From contig NC_021741.1 of NCBI RefSeq assembly GCF_000422085.1, positions 3,224,001-3,288,000 of the forward strand: a stretch of DNA of 64,000 nt, given 5' to 3'. The number at the start of each line of letters is the position of its first letter. Within the stretch, counting starts at the first letter, position 1. Under the pieces are notes generated by a model that was given only the letters and a program-made list of their open reading frames with translations, did no database searches and was not told the origin of the DNA. The position numbers were made by a program, and so were the translations under genes. Shown one piece after another: positions 35,804 through 45,659 of this stretch. This DNA is from Serratia liquefaciens ATCC 27592 (lineage in GTDB: Bacteria > Pseudomonadota > Gammaproteobacteria > Enterobacterales > Enterobacteriaceae).

Positions 35804-36243
35804 TGAATGCCAATACGCCCCACGCGCTGGCGCAACGCTGCGCCGAACAGATGTTTCAGCAGGACACCTGCGCCCAGGCGATGGGCATGCGGGTGGATGC
35901 CGTCGACGCCGGGTTCGCAAAAGTCAGCATGACCGTCGGGCCGCAGATGCTCAACGGACACCAGACCTGCCACGGCGGGCAACTGTTCAGCCTGGCGGAC
36001 ACCGCTTTCGCCTACGCCTGCAACAGCCAGGGGCTGGCGGCGGTAGCGTCCGGCTGCAGCATAGACTTTATCCGCCCGGCGCTGGCCGGCGATCGCCTGA
36101 CGGCCAGCGCTGAGGTGCGCCATCAGGGCAAAACCACCGGTCTGTATGACGTGGAGATTGTCAATCAACTGGGCAAGACCGTCGCCTGGTTCCGCGGCCG
36201 CGCACATCGGCTCGGTCACGCCATTTTAGGGGAGCAAGCATGA
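35803..36243 (+). CDS. paaI: PaaI: hydroxyphenylacetyl-CoA thioesterase
   Basis: 146 aa hot-dog thioesterase. Releases CoA from stalled ring-hydroxylated intermediates. Signature [20 protein letters not shown] with the catalytic Asp. AGGAG is upstream; ATGs at 35800 and 35803 are both possible. The later gives better spacing (7 nt). Confidence 0.95.
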   Translation: MNANTPHALAQRCAEQMFQQDTCAQAMGMRVDAVDAGFAKVSMTVGPQMLNGHQTCHGGQLFSLADTAFAYACNSQGLAAVASGCSIDFIRPALAGDRLTASAEVRHQGKTTGLYDVEIVNQLGKTVAWFRGRAHRLGHAILGEQA

Positions 36244-37445
36244 ACCAGGCTTTTATCTGCGACGGCGTCCGCACGCCGATTGGCCGTTACGGCGGCGCCC
36301 TGGCCAACGTCCGCGCCGATGACTTGGCTGCACTGCCGCTGCGCGCCCTGTTGGCCCGCCACTCGCAGGTGGACTGGTCGAGGGTTGACGACGTGATCCT
36401 CGGCTGCGCCAATCAGGCCGGGGAAGACAACCGCAATTTGGCCCGCATGGCGGCATTGCTGGCGGGCCTGCCGGTTAACGTTTCCGGCACCACGCTCAAC
36501 CGCCTGTGCGGCTCGGGATTGGACGCGCTGGCGACGGCGGCCCGCAGCATCAAGGCCGGTGAAGCCGGTTTGGTATTGGCCGGCGGCGCAGAATCGATGA
36601 CCCGGGCCCCGTTGGTGATGGGTAAGGCCGACAGCGCCTTCAGCCGTCAGACGCAGCTGTATGACACCACGCTCGGCTGGCGGTTTATCAACCCGCTGAT
36701 GCAGGCGCAATACGGCACCGAATCCATGCCCGAAACCGCCGAAAACGTAGCGGAAAAATTCAACGTCAGCCGCGCCGATCAGGACGCCTTCGCTCTGCGC
36801 AGCCAGCAACGGGCCGCGCGAGCGCAAGCGTTGGGGATATTCACGCAGGAGATCGTGCCGGTCAGCCTCAGCGGCAAGAAAGGCGCGGTCACCCTGTTTG
36901 ACCAGGACGAACACCCGCGTGCAGATACGCGGCTGGAACAGCTGCAGGCGCTGAAAACCCCGTTCCGCCAACCCGGCACGGTGACCGCCGGCAACGCTTC
37001 CGGCCTGAACGACGGCGCAGCGGCGCTGATCGTCGCCTCGGAGGCAATGGCAGTGAGTCAGGGATTAACACCGCGTGCGCGTATCGTCGCGACGGCAACC
37101 TGCGGCGTCGAACCCGGTTTAATGGGCATAGGTCCGCTACCGGCCACCCGTAAAGTGCTGGAACTGGCCGGGCTGAGCCTGGCGCAAATGGATGTCATTG
37201 AACTGAACGAGGCTTTTGCCGCCCAGGCGCTGGCAGTATTGCGCCAGCTTGGGTTGCCTGACGACGCCCCGCAGGTGAACCCCAACGGCGGCGCGATCGC
37301 CCTTGGCCATCCGCTGGGCATGAGCGGCGCGCGTCTGGCGTTAGCTGCCCTGTTCGAACTGGAACGGCGTTCCGGCCGCTACGCGCTTTGCACCATGTGC
37401 ATCGGCGTCGGCCAGGGCATCGCCATGATTATTGAGCGAGTCTGA
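36240..37445 (+). CDS. paaJ: PaaJ: 3-oxoadipyl-CoA/3-oxo-5,6-dehydrosuberyl-CoA thiolase
   Basis: 401 aa thiolase. Nucleophile Cys90 ([10 protein letters not shown]), the His of [10 protein letters not shown] and the second Cys of [10 protein letters not shown] are present. Used twice in the pathway, yielding acetyl-CoA and succinyl-CoA. ATGA overlap with paaI. Confidence 0.96.
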   Translation: MNQAFICDGVRTPIGRYGGALANVRADDLAALPLRALLARHSQVDWSRVDDVILGCANQAGEDNRNLARMAALLAGLPVNVSGTTLNRLCGSGLDALATAARSIKAGEAGLVLAGGAESMTRAPLVMGKADSAFSRQTQLYDTTLGWRFINPLMQAQYGTESMPETAENVAEKFNVSRADQDAFALRSQQRAARAQALGIFTQEIVPVSLSGKKGAVTLFDQDEHPRADTRLEQLQALKTPFRQPGTVTAGNASGLNDGAAALIVASEAMAVSQGLTPRARIVATATCGVEPGLMGIGPLPATRKVLELAGLSLAQMDVIELNEAFAAQALAVLRQLGLPDDAPQVNPNGGAIALGHPLGMSGARLALAALFELERRSGRYALCTMCIGVGQGIAMIIERV

Positions 37446-37459
37446 CCCCGAGGCTAACT

Positions 37460-38767
37460 ATGACAATGAATCCACAGCCACTCGACGCCATTGAGTTCGC
37501 CTCGCGCGATGAGATTGAGGCGCTGCAACTGGAGCGCCTTAAATGGACGCTGCACCACGCCTACAACAATGTGCCGATGTACCGACGCAAGTTCGATCAG
37601 GCGGGCGTCCATCCCGACGATCTCAAACAGCTGAGCGATCTGGCTCGTTTCCCTTATACCACCAAGCAGGACCTGCGCGACAACTACCCGTTCGACACCT
37701 TCGCCGTGCCGATGGAACAGGTGGTGCGTATTCATGCCTCGTCAGGGACCACCGGCCGACCGACGGTGGTCGGCTACACCCAGCGGGATATCGATAATTG
37801 GGCCGATATCGTCGCGCGCAGCCTGCGTGCCGCCGGCGCTACCGCCAAAGACAAGGTACACGTGGCATACGGCTATGGCCTGTTCACCGGCGGGCTGGGG
37901 GCTCATTACGGCGCGGAGCGACTCGGGGCGACGGTGATCCCGATGTCCGGTGGGCAAACCGAAAGGCAGGCGCAGCTGATCCTGGATTTCAAACCCGATG
38001 TGATCATGGTGACACCGTCCTACTGCCTGACGCTGATCGACGAGCTGGAACGCAAAATGGGCGGCGACGCCCGTGGCTGCTCGCTGCGCCTCGGCGTCTT
38101 TGGTGCCGAACCCTGGACCGAAGCGCTGCGGCATGAAATTGAAAGCCGCATGGGCATCAAGGCGCTGGATATTTACGGCCTGTCCGAAGTGATGGGGCCG
38201 GGCGTGGCGATGGAATGCGCCGAAAGCGGCGGCGGCCCGACCATCTGGGAAGACCATTTCCTGCCGGAAATCATCTGTCCGGAAACCGGCGTGACGCTGC
38301 AGGACGGCCAACACGGCGAGCTGGTGTTTACCACGCTGACCAAAGAAGCGCTGCCGGTGATCCGCTACCGTACCCGCGACCTCACCCGCCTGCTGCCGGG
38401 CGACGCGCGCCAGATGCGTCGCATGGGGAAAATTACCGGCCGCTCCGACGACATGCTGATCATCCGCGGCGTCAACGTGTTCCCGTCGCAGGTGGAAGAG
38501 CAAATCATGCAGTTCGAACAGCTGTCGCCACACTATCAGCTGCAGGTCAGCCGCAGCGGGCACCTGGATACCCTGGCGGTGCGCGTTGAATTGAAGGAAG
38601 CGGCGCTCAGCCTCAGCCACCAGCAACGCTGTGAGATTTGCCACCAGTTACGCCACCATATCAAGTCGATTATCGGCGTCAGCACCGACGTCAGCATCGC
38701 CAACTGCGGCGACATCCCGCGTTCAGAAGGCAAGGCCCAGCGCGTGGTCGATCTGCGGCCTCGCTGA
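37460..38767 (+). CDS. paaK: PaaK: phenylacetate-CoA ligase
   Basis: 435 aa AMP-forming ligase that starts the pathway. P-loop-like SSGTTGRPTVVGYT, IYGLSEVMGPGVAMEC and the C-terminal LIIRGVNVFPSQVEEQI are the family motifs. Length is right for the paa type. ATGs at 37460 and 37466 are both available. Confidence 0.96.
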   Translation: MTMNPQPLDAIEFASRDEIEALQLERLKWTLHHAYNNVPMYRRKFDQAGVHPDDLKQLSDLARFPYTTKQDLRDNYPFDTFAVPMEQVVRIHASSGTTGRPTVVGYTQRDIDNWADIVARSLRAAGATAKDKVHVAYGYGLFTGGLGAHYGAERLGATVIPMSGGQTERQAQLILDFKPDVIMVTPSYCLTLIDELERKMGGDARGCSLRLGVFGAEPWTEALRHEIESRMGIKALDIYGLSEVMGPGVAMECAESGGGPTIWEDHFLPEIICPETGVTLQDGQHGELVFTTLTKEALPVIRYRTRDLTRLLPGDARQMRRMGKITGRSDDMLIIRGVNVFPSQVEEQIMQFEQLSPHYQLQVSRSGHLDTLAVRVELKEAALSLSHQQRCEICHQLRHHIKSIIGVSTDVSIANCGDIPRSEGKAQRVVDLRPR

Positions 38768-38845
38768 TTGCCCCGGCGTCACGGATGACGCCCGAATGAT
38801 TTGTGGTAATGTTGTGCTTCACCGTCGGCTAACCCATGGAAAAAT

Positions 38846-39784
38846 ATGGAACATAAACTGGATGAGTTTATCCGCCATGCTATAGAGGCTCAGCCGATCA
38901 GCGGCACCTCGCTGATTATCTCCCTCTACGGCGATGCGCTGAGCCACCGGGGCGGCGAAGTCTGGCTTGGCAGCCTGAGCGCGCTGCTGGAGGCCCTGGG
39001 TTTTGGTGACCGCTTCGTGCGCACCTCGGTATTTCGCCTGCAGAAAGAGGGCTGGCTGGAGGTTGAAAAAATCGGCCGTCGCAGCTTCTATCGGGTGACC
39101 GATCAGGGTATGCGTCAGTTCCGCCATGCCGAGTCGAAAATCTATCTCAGCGAACCGCCCGCCTGGGACGGGAAATGGGATTTGCTGTTGCTGGAAAGCG
39201 CGGAAAAGGAGGAGCGGGCACGGTTGAAAAAAGAGCTGGGTTGGCTGGGCTTCGGCCAAATAGCCAGCAATCTGATGGCGGCCCCCACCCACGCGCAAAC
39301 CGACGTCACCGCCCTGCTCGGCGAACTTAACGCCAGCGAACAGGTGATCTACTTCCGCGCCGACTATCCCTATAACCGCTCGGAGAAAACCCTGCAACAG
39401 CTGGTGGCCAACTGCTGGGCGCTGGCTGACGTCGCTGCCGATTATCACGAATTTATCGTCTCTTTCCGCCCGCTGATGGCGCTGCTGCGCGAAGCCGATG
39501 AAGCGCTGCTGACGCCCCAGCGCTGTTTCCAGATTAAGCTATTATTGATCCACTTCTTCCGGCGCGTGGTGCTCAAAGATCCTCTGCTGCCGGACGCCCT
39601 GCTGCCGGCGCAGTGGGAAGGACAGATTGCCCGTAACCTGTGCATCAATATTTATCAGCGGGTAGACCGCGCAGCGACCGAGTATGTCAGCGCCATGGCC
39701 GAGACCACTATCGGTGCTCTGCCTGCCCCGGCAGCTGGCTATTATCGACGTTTCGGCGGCCTGCCGCGCGACCCTACAGTATAA
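38846..39784 (+). CDS. paaX: PaaX: phenylacetyl-CoA-responsive repressor
   Basis: 312 aa. Winged HTH near the N-terminus (GSLSALLEALGFGDRFVRTSVFRLQKEG), then the effector and C-terminal domains of the PaaX family. Binds the TGATTC/GAATCA operator and is released by phenylacetyl-CoA. Lies 78 bp after paaK and 12 bp before paaY. Start at 38846; weak ribosome site (GGAAAAAT). Confidence 0.95.
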   Translation: MEHKLDEFIRHAIEAQPISGTSLIISLYGDALSHRGGEVWLGSLSALLEALGFGDRFVRTSVFRLQKEGWLEVEKIGRRSFYRVTDQGMRQFRHAESKIYLSEPPAWDGKWDLLLLESAEKEERARLKKELGWLGFGQIASNLMAAPTHAQTDVTALLGELNASEQVIYFRADYPYNRSEKTLQQLVANCWALADVAADYHEFIVSFRPLMALLREADEALLTPQRCFQIKLLLIHFFRRVVLKDPLLPDALLPAQWEGQIARNLCINIYQRVDRAATEYVSAMAETTIGALPAPAAGYYRRFGGLPRDPTV

Positions 39785-39796
39785 GGAAACTTTGCT

Positions 39797-40393
39797 ATGC
39801 CCGTGTATCAGATTGACGGCCTGACGCCAGTGATCGATCCCAGCAGTTACGTACACCCTACCGCCGTACTGATTGGCGATGTGATCGTCGGCAAACGGGT
39901 TTATATCGGCCCCAACGCCAGCCTGCGCGGCGACTTTGGCCGGCTGGTGATTAGCGATGGCGCCAATATTCAGGACAACTGCGTGATGCACGGTTTTCCG
40001 CAGCAGGACACCGTGGTGGAGCAGGACGGGCACATCGGCCACGGCGCCATCTTGCACGGTTGCCGCATCCGCCGTAACGCCATGGTCGGCATGAATGCGG
40101 TGATCATGGACGGTGCAGAGATCGGCGAAAACACCATCGTCGGTGCCATGGCATTCGTCAAGGCCGCCGCGGTGATCGAGGCCAATAAGCTGGTGGTCGG
40201 CAGCCCGGCGCGGGTATTGCGTGACCTGACCGAACAGGAGTTGGCGTGGAAAGTCGCCGGTACGCGCGAATACCACGATCTGGTTGAACGCTGTAAATCC
40301 TCGCTGCAGGAGGTTGCGCCACTGACCGCCATTGAACCGGGCCGTCAACGCCTGAGCTTTGGCGACCACCTGATCCCGAAAAGCCAGCTTTAA
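39797..40393 (+). CDS. paaY: PaaY: thioesterase with hexapeptide-repeat fold
   Basis: 198 aa left-handed beta-helix protein of the gamma-carbonic-anhydrase group ([40 protein letters not shown]). PaaY hydrolyses the toxic 2-hydroxycyclohepta-1,4,6-triene-1-formyl-CoA shunt product. Ends the paa cluster. Confidence 0.95.
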   Translation: MPVYQIDGLTPVIDPSSYVHPTAVLIGDVIVGKRVYIGPNASLRGDFGRLVISDGANIQDNCVMHGFPQQDTVVEQDGHIGHGAILHGCRIRRNAMVGMNAVIMDGAEIGENTIVGAMAFVKAAAVIEANKLVVGSPARVLRDLTEQELAWKVAGTREYHDLVERCKSSLQEVAPLTAIEPGRQRLSFGDHLIPKSQL

Positions 40394-40420
40394 TCCTGTC
40401 GAAAACCGCTATTCAGGCCA

Positions 40421-40464
40421 AAAGTGGTTTACAGTAAACACCCTGTTAACCCACTTTTATCTGG
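40421..40464. promoter_or_regulatory. Candidate MocR operator (two inverted half-sites)
   Basis: AAAGTGGTTTA at 40421-40431 and, inverted, CCACTTTTATCTGG at 40451-40464, ending 10 bp before the MocR start. The same element occurs before the EamA gene (42940-42956), see there. Confidence 0.55.
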
Positions 40465-40474
40465 ACCGGAATAG

Positions 40475-41956
40475 ATGCCCAGAACGGCCAAAACGGTTGA
40501 AGTCCCCGCTATCGGCGAGCTTGATCGCCATGCGGGGCAGCTTAGCCTGCAACTTGCCCAGGCGCTGCGCGCTGCCATAGGCAAAGGCGAACTTAAACCG
40601 GGCGATCTGCTGCCCTCAACCCGCGTACTGGCGGGCGCATTACAGCTTGCCAGAGGAACGGTGCTGGCCGCCTTCGAGCAACTGACGGCGGAAGGATTTC
40701 TCGAAGCGCAGCCCGGTTCGGGCACTCGGGTGGCGTTGTCGCTCACCCGCCCGGCCCCCGCGCCGGTCAAACACCCGGACGCCGGCGACATGCCGCTTTC
40801 CGATCAGGCGCTGGCCCTGGAGCACTTTGCCGCCCAGTTGCGCCCTCTGCCACCGGTCCCCTTCACCGTCTCGGTACCGATCAACGATACCGCGCCCGAC
40901 GACGTTTGGCGCAGGCTCGGCAACCGTATCCGCGCCAGAGGCCCCGGCGCCCCCGCCGGTTATGGCGAACCGCAGGGCGCATTGCCGCTGCGTGAGGCGA
41001 TATGCGAATACGTTCGCAAGTCCCGTTCGGTGCACTGCACGCCGGAACAGGTGATCATCACCTCCGGCACACAGCAGGGGCTCTATCTCGCCACGCAGAT
41101 TCTGCTGGATGCCTGTGAGACCGCCTGGGTTGAAGATCCCGCTTATCACGGCATTACCGCCATTTTTAATACCGTCTTCAGAGACCGGAAAATGGCCAGA
41201 GTGCCGGTGGACAGCGAAGGCATAGCGGTCGCGGCAGGCAGGAAAATCGCGCCGCAGGCCAGAGCCGCCTTTGTCACTCCCTCTCATCAGTACCCCTTGT
41301 GTATGCCCATGAGCATGTCGCGCCGGCTTGAGCTGCTGGCATGGGCCAAAGCGCAGCAGGCCTGGATCGTCGAAGACGATTACGACAGTGAAATGCGTTA
41401 TTCCGGCCACCCGTTTCCTTCGTTGCAGGGGTTGGATCCGGCCAGGGTTATCTACCTGGGAACCTTCAGCAAGGTGCTGTTCCCTTCGCTGCGTCTGGGC
41501 TACGCCATCGTTCCTCAGCCCCTGGTGAATGCCTTCTGCGGTGCGCGAGTGCTGATGGATCGCCACCCCCCCAGCGCCGATCAATACGTTCTGGCCAGTT
41601 TTATGGCGCAGGGACATCTGGATCGCCACATTCGTAAAATGCGCGGCGTGTATGCGGAAAAAAGGCGAGTGCTGACCGACGCCATCAACGCGCAGGTTTC
41701 TGCCGAGCTGGCCACTCTGCACCACAGCGATCAGGGCATGCATATGCTGCTGTGGTTAAAAGCGGATTTGGACGATCGGCAGGTTGCCCGCAAAGCCGCC
41801 GAGGCCGGGATAGCCGTCGGTGCACTTTCGCCGATGTATAGCCCCGGCAGCGGGAAAAACGGATTGATACTCGGGCTGGGGGGCTACACGGAACAGCAGA
41901 TCCACCAGGCGGCCCAAAAGCTGAACCGGGTGCTGGCGGCCTTGGCTACGGGGTAA
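40475..41956 (+). CDS. MocR/GntR-family regulator with aminotransferase-like domain
   Basis: 493 aa. N-terminal GntR winged HTH (about residues 18-85; GELKPGDLLPSTRVLAGALQ, ARGTVLAAFEQLTAEGFLEA) fused to a fold-type I PLP domain (about 140-490; GYGEPQGALPLREAI, VEDPAYHG, PLP-Lys in LGTFSKVLFPSLRLGY). Such proteins sense PLP or amino acid aldimines. The shared promoter element suggests control of the EamA transporter that converges on it, and autoregulation. Not PdxR with certainty: no pdxS/T nearby. Confidence 0.92.
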   Translation: MPRTAKTVEVPAIGELDRHAGQLSLQLAQALRAAIGKGELKPGDLLPSTRVLAGALQLARGTVLAAFEQLTAEGFLEAQPGSGTRVALSLTRPAPAPVKHPDAGDMPLSDQALALEHFAAQLRPLPPVPFTVSVPINDTAPDDVWRRLGNRIRARGPGAPAGYGEPQGALPLREAICEYVRKSRSVHCTPEQVIITSGTQQGLYLATQILLDACETAWVEDPAYHGITAIFNTVFRDRKMARVPVDSEGIAVAAGRKIAPQARAAFVTPSHQYPLCMPMSMSRRLELLAWAKAQQAWIVEDDYDSEMRYSGHPFPSLQGLDPARVIYLGTFSKVLFPSLRLGYAIVPQPLVNAFCGARVLMDRHPPSADQYVLASFMAQGHLDRHIRKMRGVYAEKRRVLTDAINAQVSAELATLHHSDQGMHMLLWLKADLDDRQVARKAAEAGIAVGALSPMYSPGSGKNGLILGLGGYTEQQIHQAAQKLNRVLAALATG

Positions 41957-41973
41957 GGCAGGCCTTACCCCGT
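41948..41973. terminator. Bidirectional terminator between MocR and EamA genes
   Basis: A 12-bp stem ACGGGGTAAGGC / GCCTTACCCCGT with 2-nt centre; the left arm contains the MocR stop codon. Confidence 0.7.
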
Positions 41974-41981
41974 CTTATTAC

Positions 41982-42902
41982 TTACCGCGAAAAACGCTTG
42001 GCGCCGTACACGCACACCAATACGCCGACCATTACCGCAATCATTGAAGGTTGAATGCTTTCATGCAGCACCAGCCCGGCCAGCGCCAGACCAAAAAACG
42101 GCTGCAGCAATTGCAGCTGTCCCACGGCGGCGATGCCCCCCTGCGCCAAACCGCGATACCAAAAGATAAAGCCAATCCACATGCTGAACAGCGAAATGTA
42201 GCCCAGAGAACACCAGGCGCCGACGCTGACCTGTGGCCAGGCTGGCGGGGCCGTCACCACGGCCGCCGCTGCCGTCAACGGCAAAGCCACCACCAGCGCC
42301 CAGGAGATCACCTGCCAGCCGCCAAGCTTGCGCGTCAGCACGGCGCCTTCCGCATAGCCCAGGCCACAAAGCAGCACTGCGGCCACCATCAGCAGATCGC
42401 CAAGCCAGGAGCCAGTCGCCCCCTGGCTTAACGCAAAAGCGCCAACCAGCAGGCTCCCCAACACCGAAAACAGCCAGAAAGCGGCTTTGGGCCGCTCACC
42501 GCCCCGCAGTACACCGAAGCAGGCGGTAGCCAGCGGCAACAGCCCGATATACACCAGCGCATGCGCCGAGGTGGTGTGCTGCAAGGCTAGCGCCGTGAGC
42601 AAAGGAAAACCGATCACCACCCCGAGCGCGGTGAGTGCCAACGGCGCCAGGTCGCGGCGCTGCGGCCAACGCTGGCGCATCAGCGTCAATGCACTCAGAG
42701 CCAGCAAGGCCGCTAGCACCGCGCGCATCGCGGTGAGAAACATGGGATCAAACTCTTGCACCGCCACGCGAGTGGCAGGCAAAGAACCGCTGAAAATCAA
42801 CATGCCCAGAAAGCCGTTGATCCATCCCTGCGCCGAATGCCTGGCCACCGGCATACTGTTGCTACAGCCAATAAGGCGCCGTTTTTCTGTCCCACTGCTC
42901 AT
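41982..42902 (-). CDS. EamA/DMT family transporter (ten-TM)
   Basis: 306 aa, two EamA repeats of five helices, drug/metabolite superfamily, probably an amino acid or metabolite exporter. Start 42902 (MSSGTEKRR) has GGAG 9 nt upstream; ATG 42917 is also possible but with poor spacing. Typical sequence: LIFSGSLPATRVAVQEFDPM, LQLLQPFFGLALAGLVLHE. Converges on the MocR regulator, whose candidate operator it shares. Confidence 0.9.
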   Translation of the reverse strand: MSSGTEKRRLIGCSNSMPVARHSAQGWINGFLGMLIFSGSLPATRVAVQEFDPMFLTAMRAVLAALLALSALTLMRQRWPQRRDLAPLALTALGVVIGFPLLTALALQHTTSAHALVYIGLLPLATACFGVLRGGERPKAAFWLFSVLGSLLVGAFALSQGATGSWLGDLLMVAAVLLCGLGYAEGAVLTRKLGGWQVISWALVVALPLTAAAAVVTAPPAWPQVSVGAWCSLGYISLFSMWIGFIFWYRGLAQGGIAAVGQLQLLQPFFGLALAGLVLHESIQPSMIAVMVGVLVCVYGAKRFSR

Positions 42903-42939
42903 TGCAAACCACTCCATAACCCCAGAAAAGGCTTATTCT

Positions 42940-42956
42940 CCGGATAAAGTGGTTTA
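42940..42956. promoter_or_regulatory. Candidate MocR operator before the EamA gene
   Basis: CCGGATAAAGTGGTTTA. Its AAAGTGGTTTA part is identical to 40421-40431, and CCGGATAAAGTGG matches the inverted copy CCAGATAAAAGTGG at 40451-40464. It ends 38 bp before the chosen EamA start. Confidence 0.55.
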
Positions 42957-42994
42957 TCACCAGAGCCACATATTCACATTTTCAGTGAACCGGT

Positions 42995-44395
42995 TTACTC
43001 CACGCTCGGTGTTTCCATTACCGCGGGTACGGGCTGATGACGGCTGTAGAAGAAGTAGATAGCCACCAACAGCAGGGTAAACGGAATGCCAAACCACAGC
43101 GTCATCCTGAAAAATTCGGTGAACGCCGTCGAGATCAGCAACGCGGCCATCAAACCGGCACCGGCCAGCGTGGTGTAAGGAAAGCCCCACATGCGAAATT
43201 TAAGGTGGGTTTGCCGGTGCTGACGGCGGAAAAACAGGTGCGTGACAAAAATCATCAGCCAGGTAAAGCAGGCACCGTACACCGAAATAGACATCATGGC
43301 GGCAAAAGATTTTTGCGGGTAGACCAGACTCAACACGATCGACACCACGATGCCGATGCAGGACATCGCCAGCGCGCTTACCGGGATACCGCGTTTACTG
43401 ACCCGGCCCAGCGCAGCCGGAGCTTGCCCAGCGCGTGACAGCGAGAACATCATGCGGGTGGTGATATACAGTTGGCTGTTCATCGCCGACAGCGCGGCCA
43501 CCAGAACGATAAAGTTGAAGATACCGGCGGCGGCAGGCAGGTGGATGACGTTCATCGCCACCAGGAACGGACTTTCGCCGGTACCGGACTGCCGCCAAGG
43601 AACGATTGCCAGCATCAGCGCAATCGACAGCATGTAGAAAATGAACAGTCGTAAAATGGTGCCCTTGAACGCGGTTTTTACCGCAATCACCGGGTTCTTG
43701 GCCTCACCGGCGGCGACGGCGATCATCTCGATGCTCAGGTAGCTGAAAATCGACACGATCACCGCAAACCACATGCCTTTCACGCCAAACGGGAAGAAGC
43801 CACCGTTGGCAGTAAAGTTTTGCAGACCAAAGGCCGGGTTGGCAGAAAACATCAGAATACCGATGCCGATGGCGATAAAGGCGGCAATGGCCACCACCTT
43901 GATGGTCGACAGCGCATATTCCACCTGACCGAACGATTTAACGCCAATCACGTTAATCAGGATCACCGCCGCAGAGAACAACAGCACCCAGGGCCAGATT
44001 GGCGTGGTCGGGAACCAGAACTGCATATACATGCCGATGGCTGTCACCTCGGTCCCCACCGCCAATACCACGCAGGACCAGTAAGAATAACGCACCAGAA
44101 AACCAAACAGCGGACTGATGTAAAATTCGGCATAGTCGCCAAACGAGCCCGGCGTCGGGTGTTCTGAGGTCATTTCCGCCAGGCATCCCATCAGTAATAA
44201 CGCCACGATGCCGCCGATAAAATAGCTCAGCAATACGCTGGGCCCGGCCATCTGAATGGCATAGGCACTGCCGAGAAACAGCCCGGTACCGATAGCGCCG
44301 CCGATCGCCAGCATCGACATCTGCCCGGCGGTGAGCTGTTTCTGCAACCCGCCTTGCCGCCGGGCGATTTCGTCAAAACCTTTTATCTGTTTCAT
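42995..44395 (-). CDS. APC-family amino acid permease (AroP/GabP-like)
   Basis: 466 aa with about 12 transmembrane helices. Signature LAIGGAIGTGLFLGS after a short N-terminal tail, and SYLSIEMIAVAAGEAKNP. AAT-type permeases import amino acids with H+. Fourth and last gene of the leftward formamidase-like/ridA-like/aminotransferase operon (17 bp after the aminotransferase), so it probably imports that pathway's substrate, plausibly aromatic (inference). Confidence 0.92.
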   Translation of the reverse strand: MKQIKGFDEIARRQGGLQKQLTAGQMSMLAIGGAIGTGLFLGSAYAIQMAGPSVLLSYFIGGIVALLLMGCLAEMTSEHPTPGSFGDYAEFYISPLFGFLVRYSYWSCVVLAVGTEVTAIGMYMQFWFPTTPIWPWVLLFSAAVILINVIGVKSFGQVEYALSTIKVVAIAAFIAIGIGILMFSANPAFGLQNFTANGGFFPFGVKGMWFAVIVSIFSYLSIEMIAVAAGEAKNPVIAVKTAFKGTILRLFIFYMLSIALMLAIVPWRQSGTGESPFLVAMNVIHLPAAAGIFNFIVLVAALSAMNSQLYITTRMMFSLSRAGQAPAALGRVSKRGIPVSALAMSCIGIVVSIVLSLVYPQKSFAAMMSISVYGACFTWLMIFVTHLFFRRQHRQTHLKFRMWGFPYTTLAGAGLMAALLISTAFTEFFRMTLWFGIPFTLLLVAIYFFYSRHQPVPAVMETPSVE

Positions 44396-44412
44396 AGCAG
44401 TCTCCTACCTTT

Positions 44413-45600
44413 TCATGCAGTGCGGGTGACGTCCAGAATGGCGGCAGTAACGTAGTCGACATTGTTTTGGTTCAGGCCCGGCAGGCACATGCGGCCAGGC
44501 GCCACCAGATAGATGGCGTAATGTTGCCGCAGTCGTTCAAGCTGCTGGGGGTTCAGGCCGGTGTAGCTGAACATCCCTTTTTGGTCACGGATGCGACGGT
44601 AGTCCAGTTGCGATCCCCCCTGCTCCAAGCCGGCGGAAAGAATTTGGCGCATCTGTTGAATGCGTTGACGCATGTCCGCCAGTTCGCTCTCCCACTGTTG
44701 ACGCAATTCGGGGTCCGTCAGCAGGGTTTCCACAATCTGGCTGCCATGGGTCGGCGGGCAGGAGTAACTGCGGCGGATCAGCGTTTTTAATGCGCCTTTG
44801 ACGTTCTCCGCACTCTCTGGGCCGGCGCAACGAACCGAAAGCCCACCCAGCCGTTGACCATAGAGGGCGACATTTTTCGAAAATGAGTTGGCGACCATAA
44901 ATTCCAGATCCGTTTTCAGCGCCTCACGCAGGGCAAAGCAGTCTTCATCCAACCCCTCGCCAAACCCTTGGTAGGCAATATCGAACAACGGCAACAGGCG
45001 GCGGCGCTGCAGCACTTCGAGGGTGGCACGCCACTGTGCCTGGCTGAGATCGGTGCCGGTCGGGTTATGGCAGCAGGGGTGCAGCAGCACCACGCTGCCT
45101 TCCGGCAGACTGCCTAACGTATCCAGCATCGCGTCAAAGCGCAGCCCGCCGTTGGCCTCATCGAAGTACGGATAGGTGTGCACCTTCAGCCCGGCCCCCT
45201 CAAAGATGGCCCAGTGATTGGCCCAGGTGGGATCAGAGACCCAGATGTCACGGCGCGACAGAAAGTGATGAATAAAATCCGCCGCCAGCTTCAGTGCACC
45301 GGAGCCGCCGACGGTTTGTACCGTAGCTATCGACGCTATTGCCGCCTCGCCAAACAACAATGCCTGCACCTGTTGGGCAAACAGCGCTGAACCTTCGATT
45401 GGCGGATAGCCGTGCGGGCTGCGCCGCTCAAGCAGGCGCTGCTCCGCCGCCTCCACCGCCTGCATCAGCGGGATCCTGCCCTGCCGATCGTAATAAAGGC
45501 CAATGCCCAGATTCACTTTCTGGCTATTTCCATCCTGTAAATAAGCTTCCATCAACGACATAATAGGATCGGCCGCCGAACGGCCAATGTGATTAAACAT
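44413..45600 (-). CDS. Aspartate/aromatic aminotransferase (AspC/TyrB family)
   Basis: 395 aa class I aminotransferase. Cofactor motifs: VNLGIGLYYD, HPCCHNPTGTDLS, DIAYQGFGEGL and the PLP lysine in NSFSKNVALYGQR. Start 45600 with AAGGA 6 nt upstream; 6 upstream codons are possible. It is shorter in pattern than housekeeping AspC, and its position behind a formamidase-like gene and a ridA-like gene points to amino acid catabolism. Confidence 0.9.
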   Translation of the reverse strand: MFNHIGRSAADPIMSLMEAYLQDGNSQKVNLGIGLYYDRQGRIPLMQAVEAAEQRLLERRSPHGYPPIEGSALFAQQVQALLFGEAAIASIATVQTVGGSGALKLAADFIHHFLSRRDIWVSDPTWANHWAIFEGAGLKVHTYPYFDEANGGLRFDAMLDTLGSLPEGSVVLLHPCCHNPTGTDLSQAQWRATLEVLQRRRLLPLFDIAYQGFGEGLDEDCFALREALKTDLEFMVANSFSKNVALYGQRLGGLSVRCAGPESAENVKGALKTLIRRSYSCPPTHGSQIVETLLTDPELRQQWESELADMRQRIQQMRQILSAGLEQGGSQLDYRRIRDQKGMFSYTGLNPQQLERLRQHYAIYLVAPGRMCLPGLNQNNVDYVTAAILDVTRTA

Positions 45601-45659
45601 AGCGATTCCTTTATTCATTATTGAATGAATGAGCAGGTGGGAATTAAGTAATAGATAAA

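Noticed and set aside
37742..38644. 300-aa leftward open frame opposite paaK
   Set aside because: Typical long antisense frame in GC-rich coding DNA; paaK has all ligase motifs.
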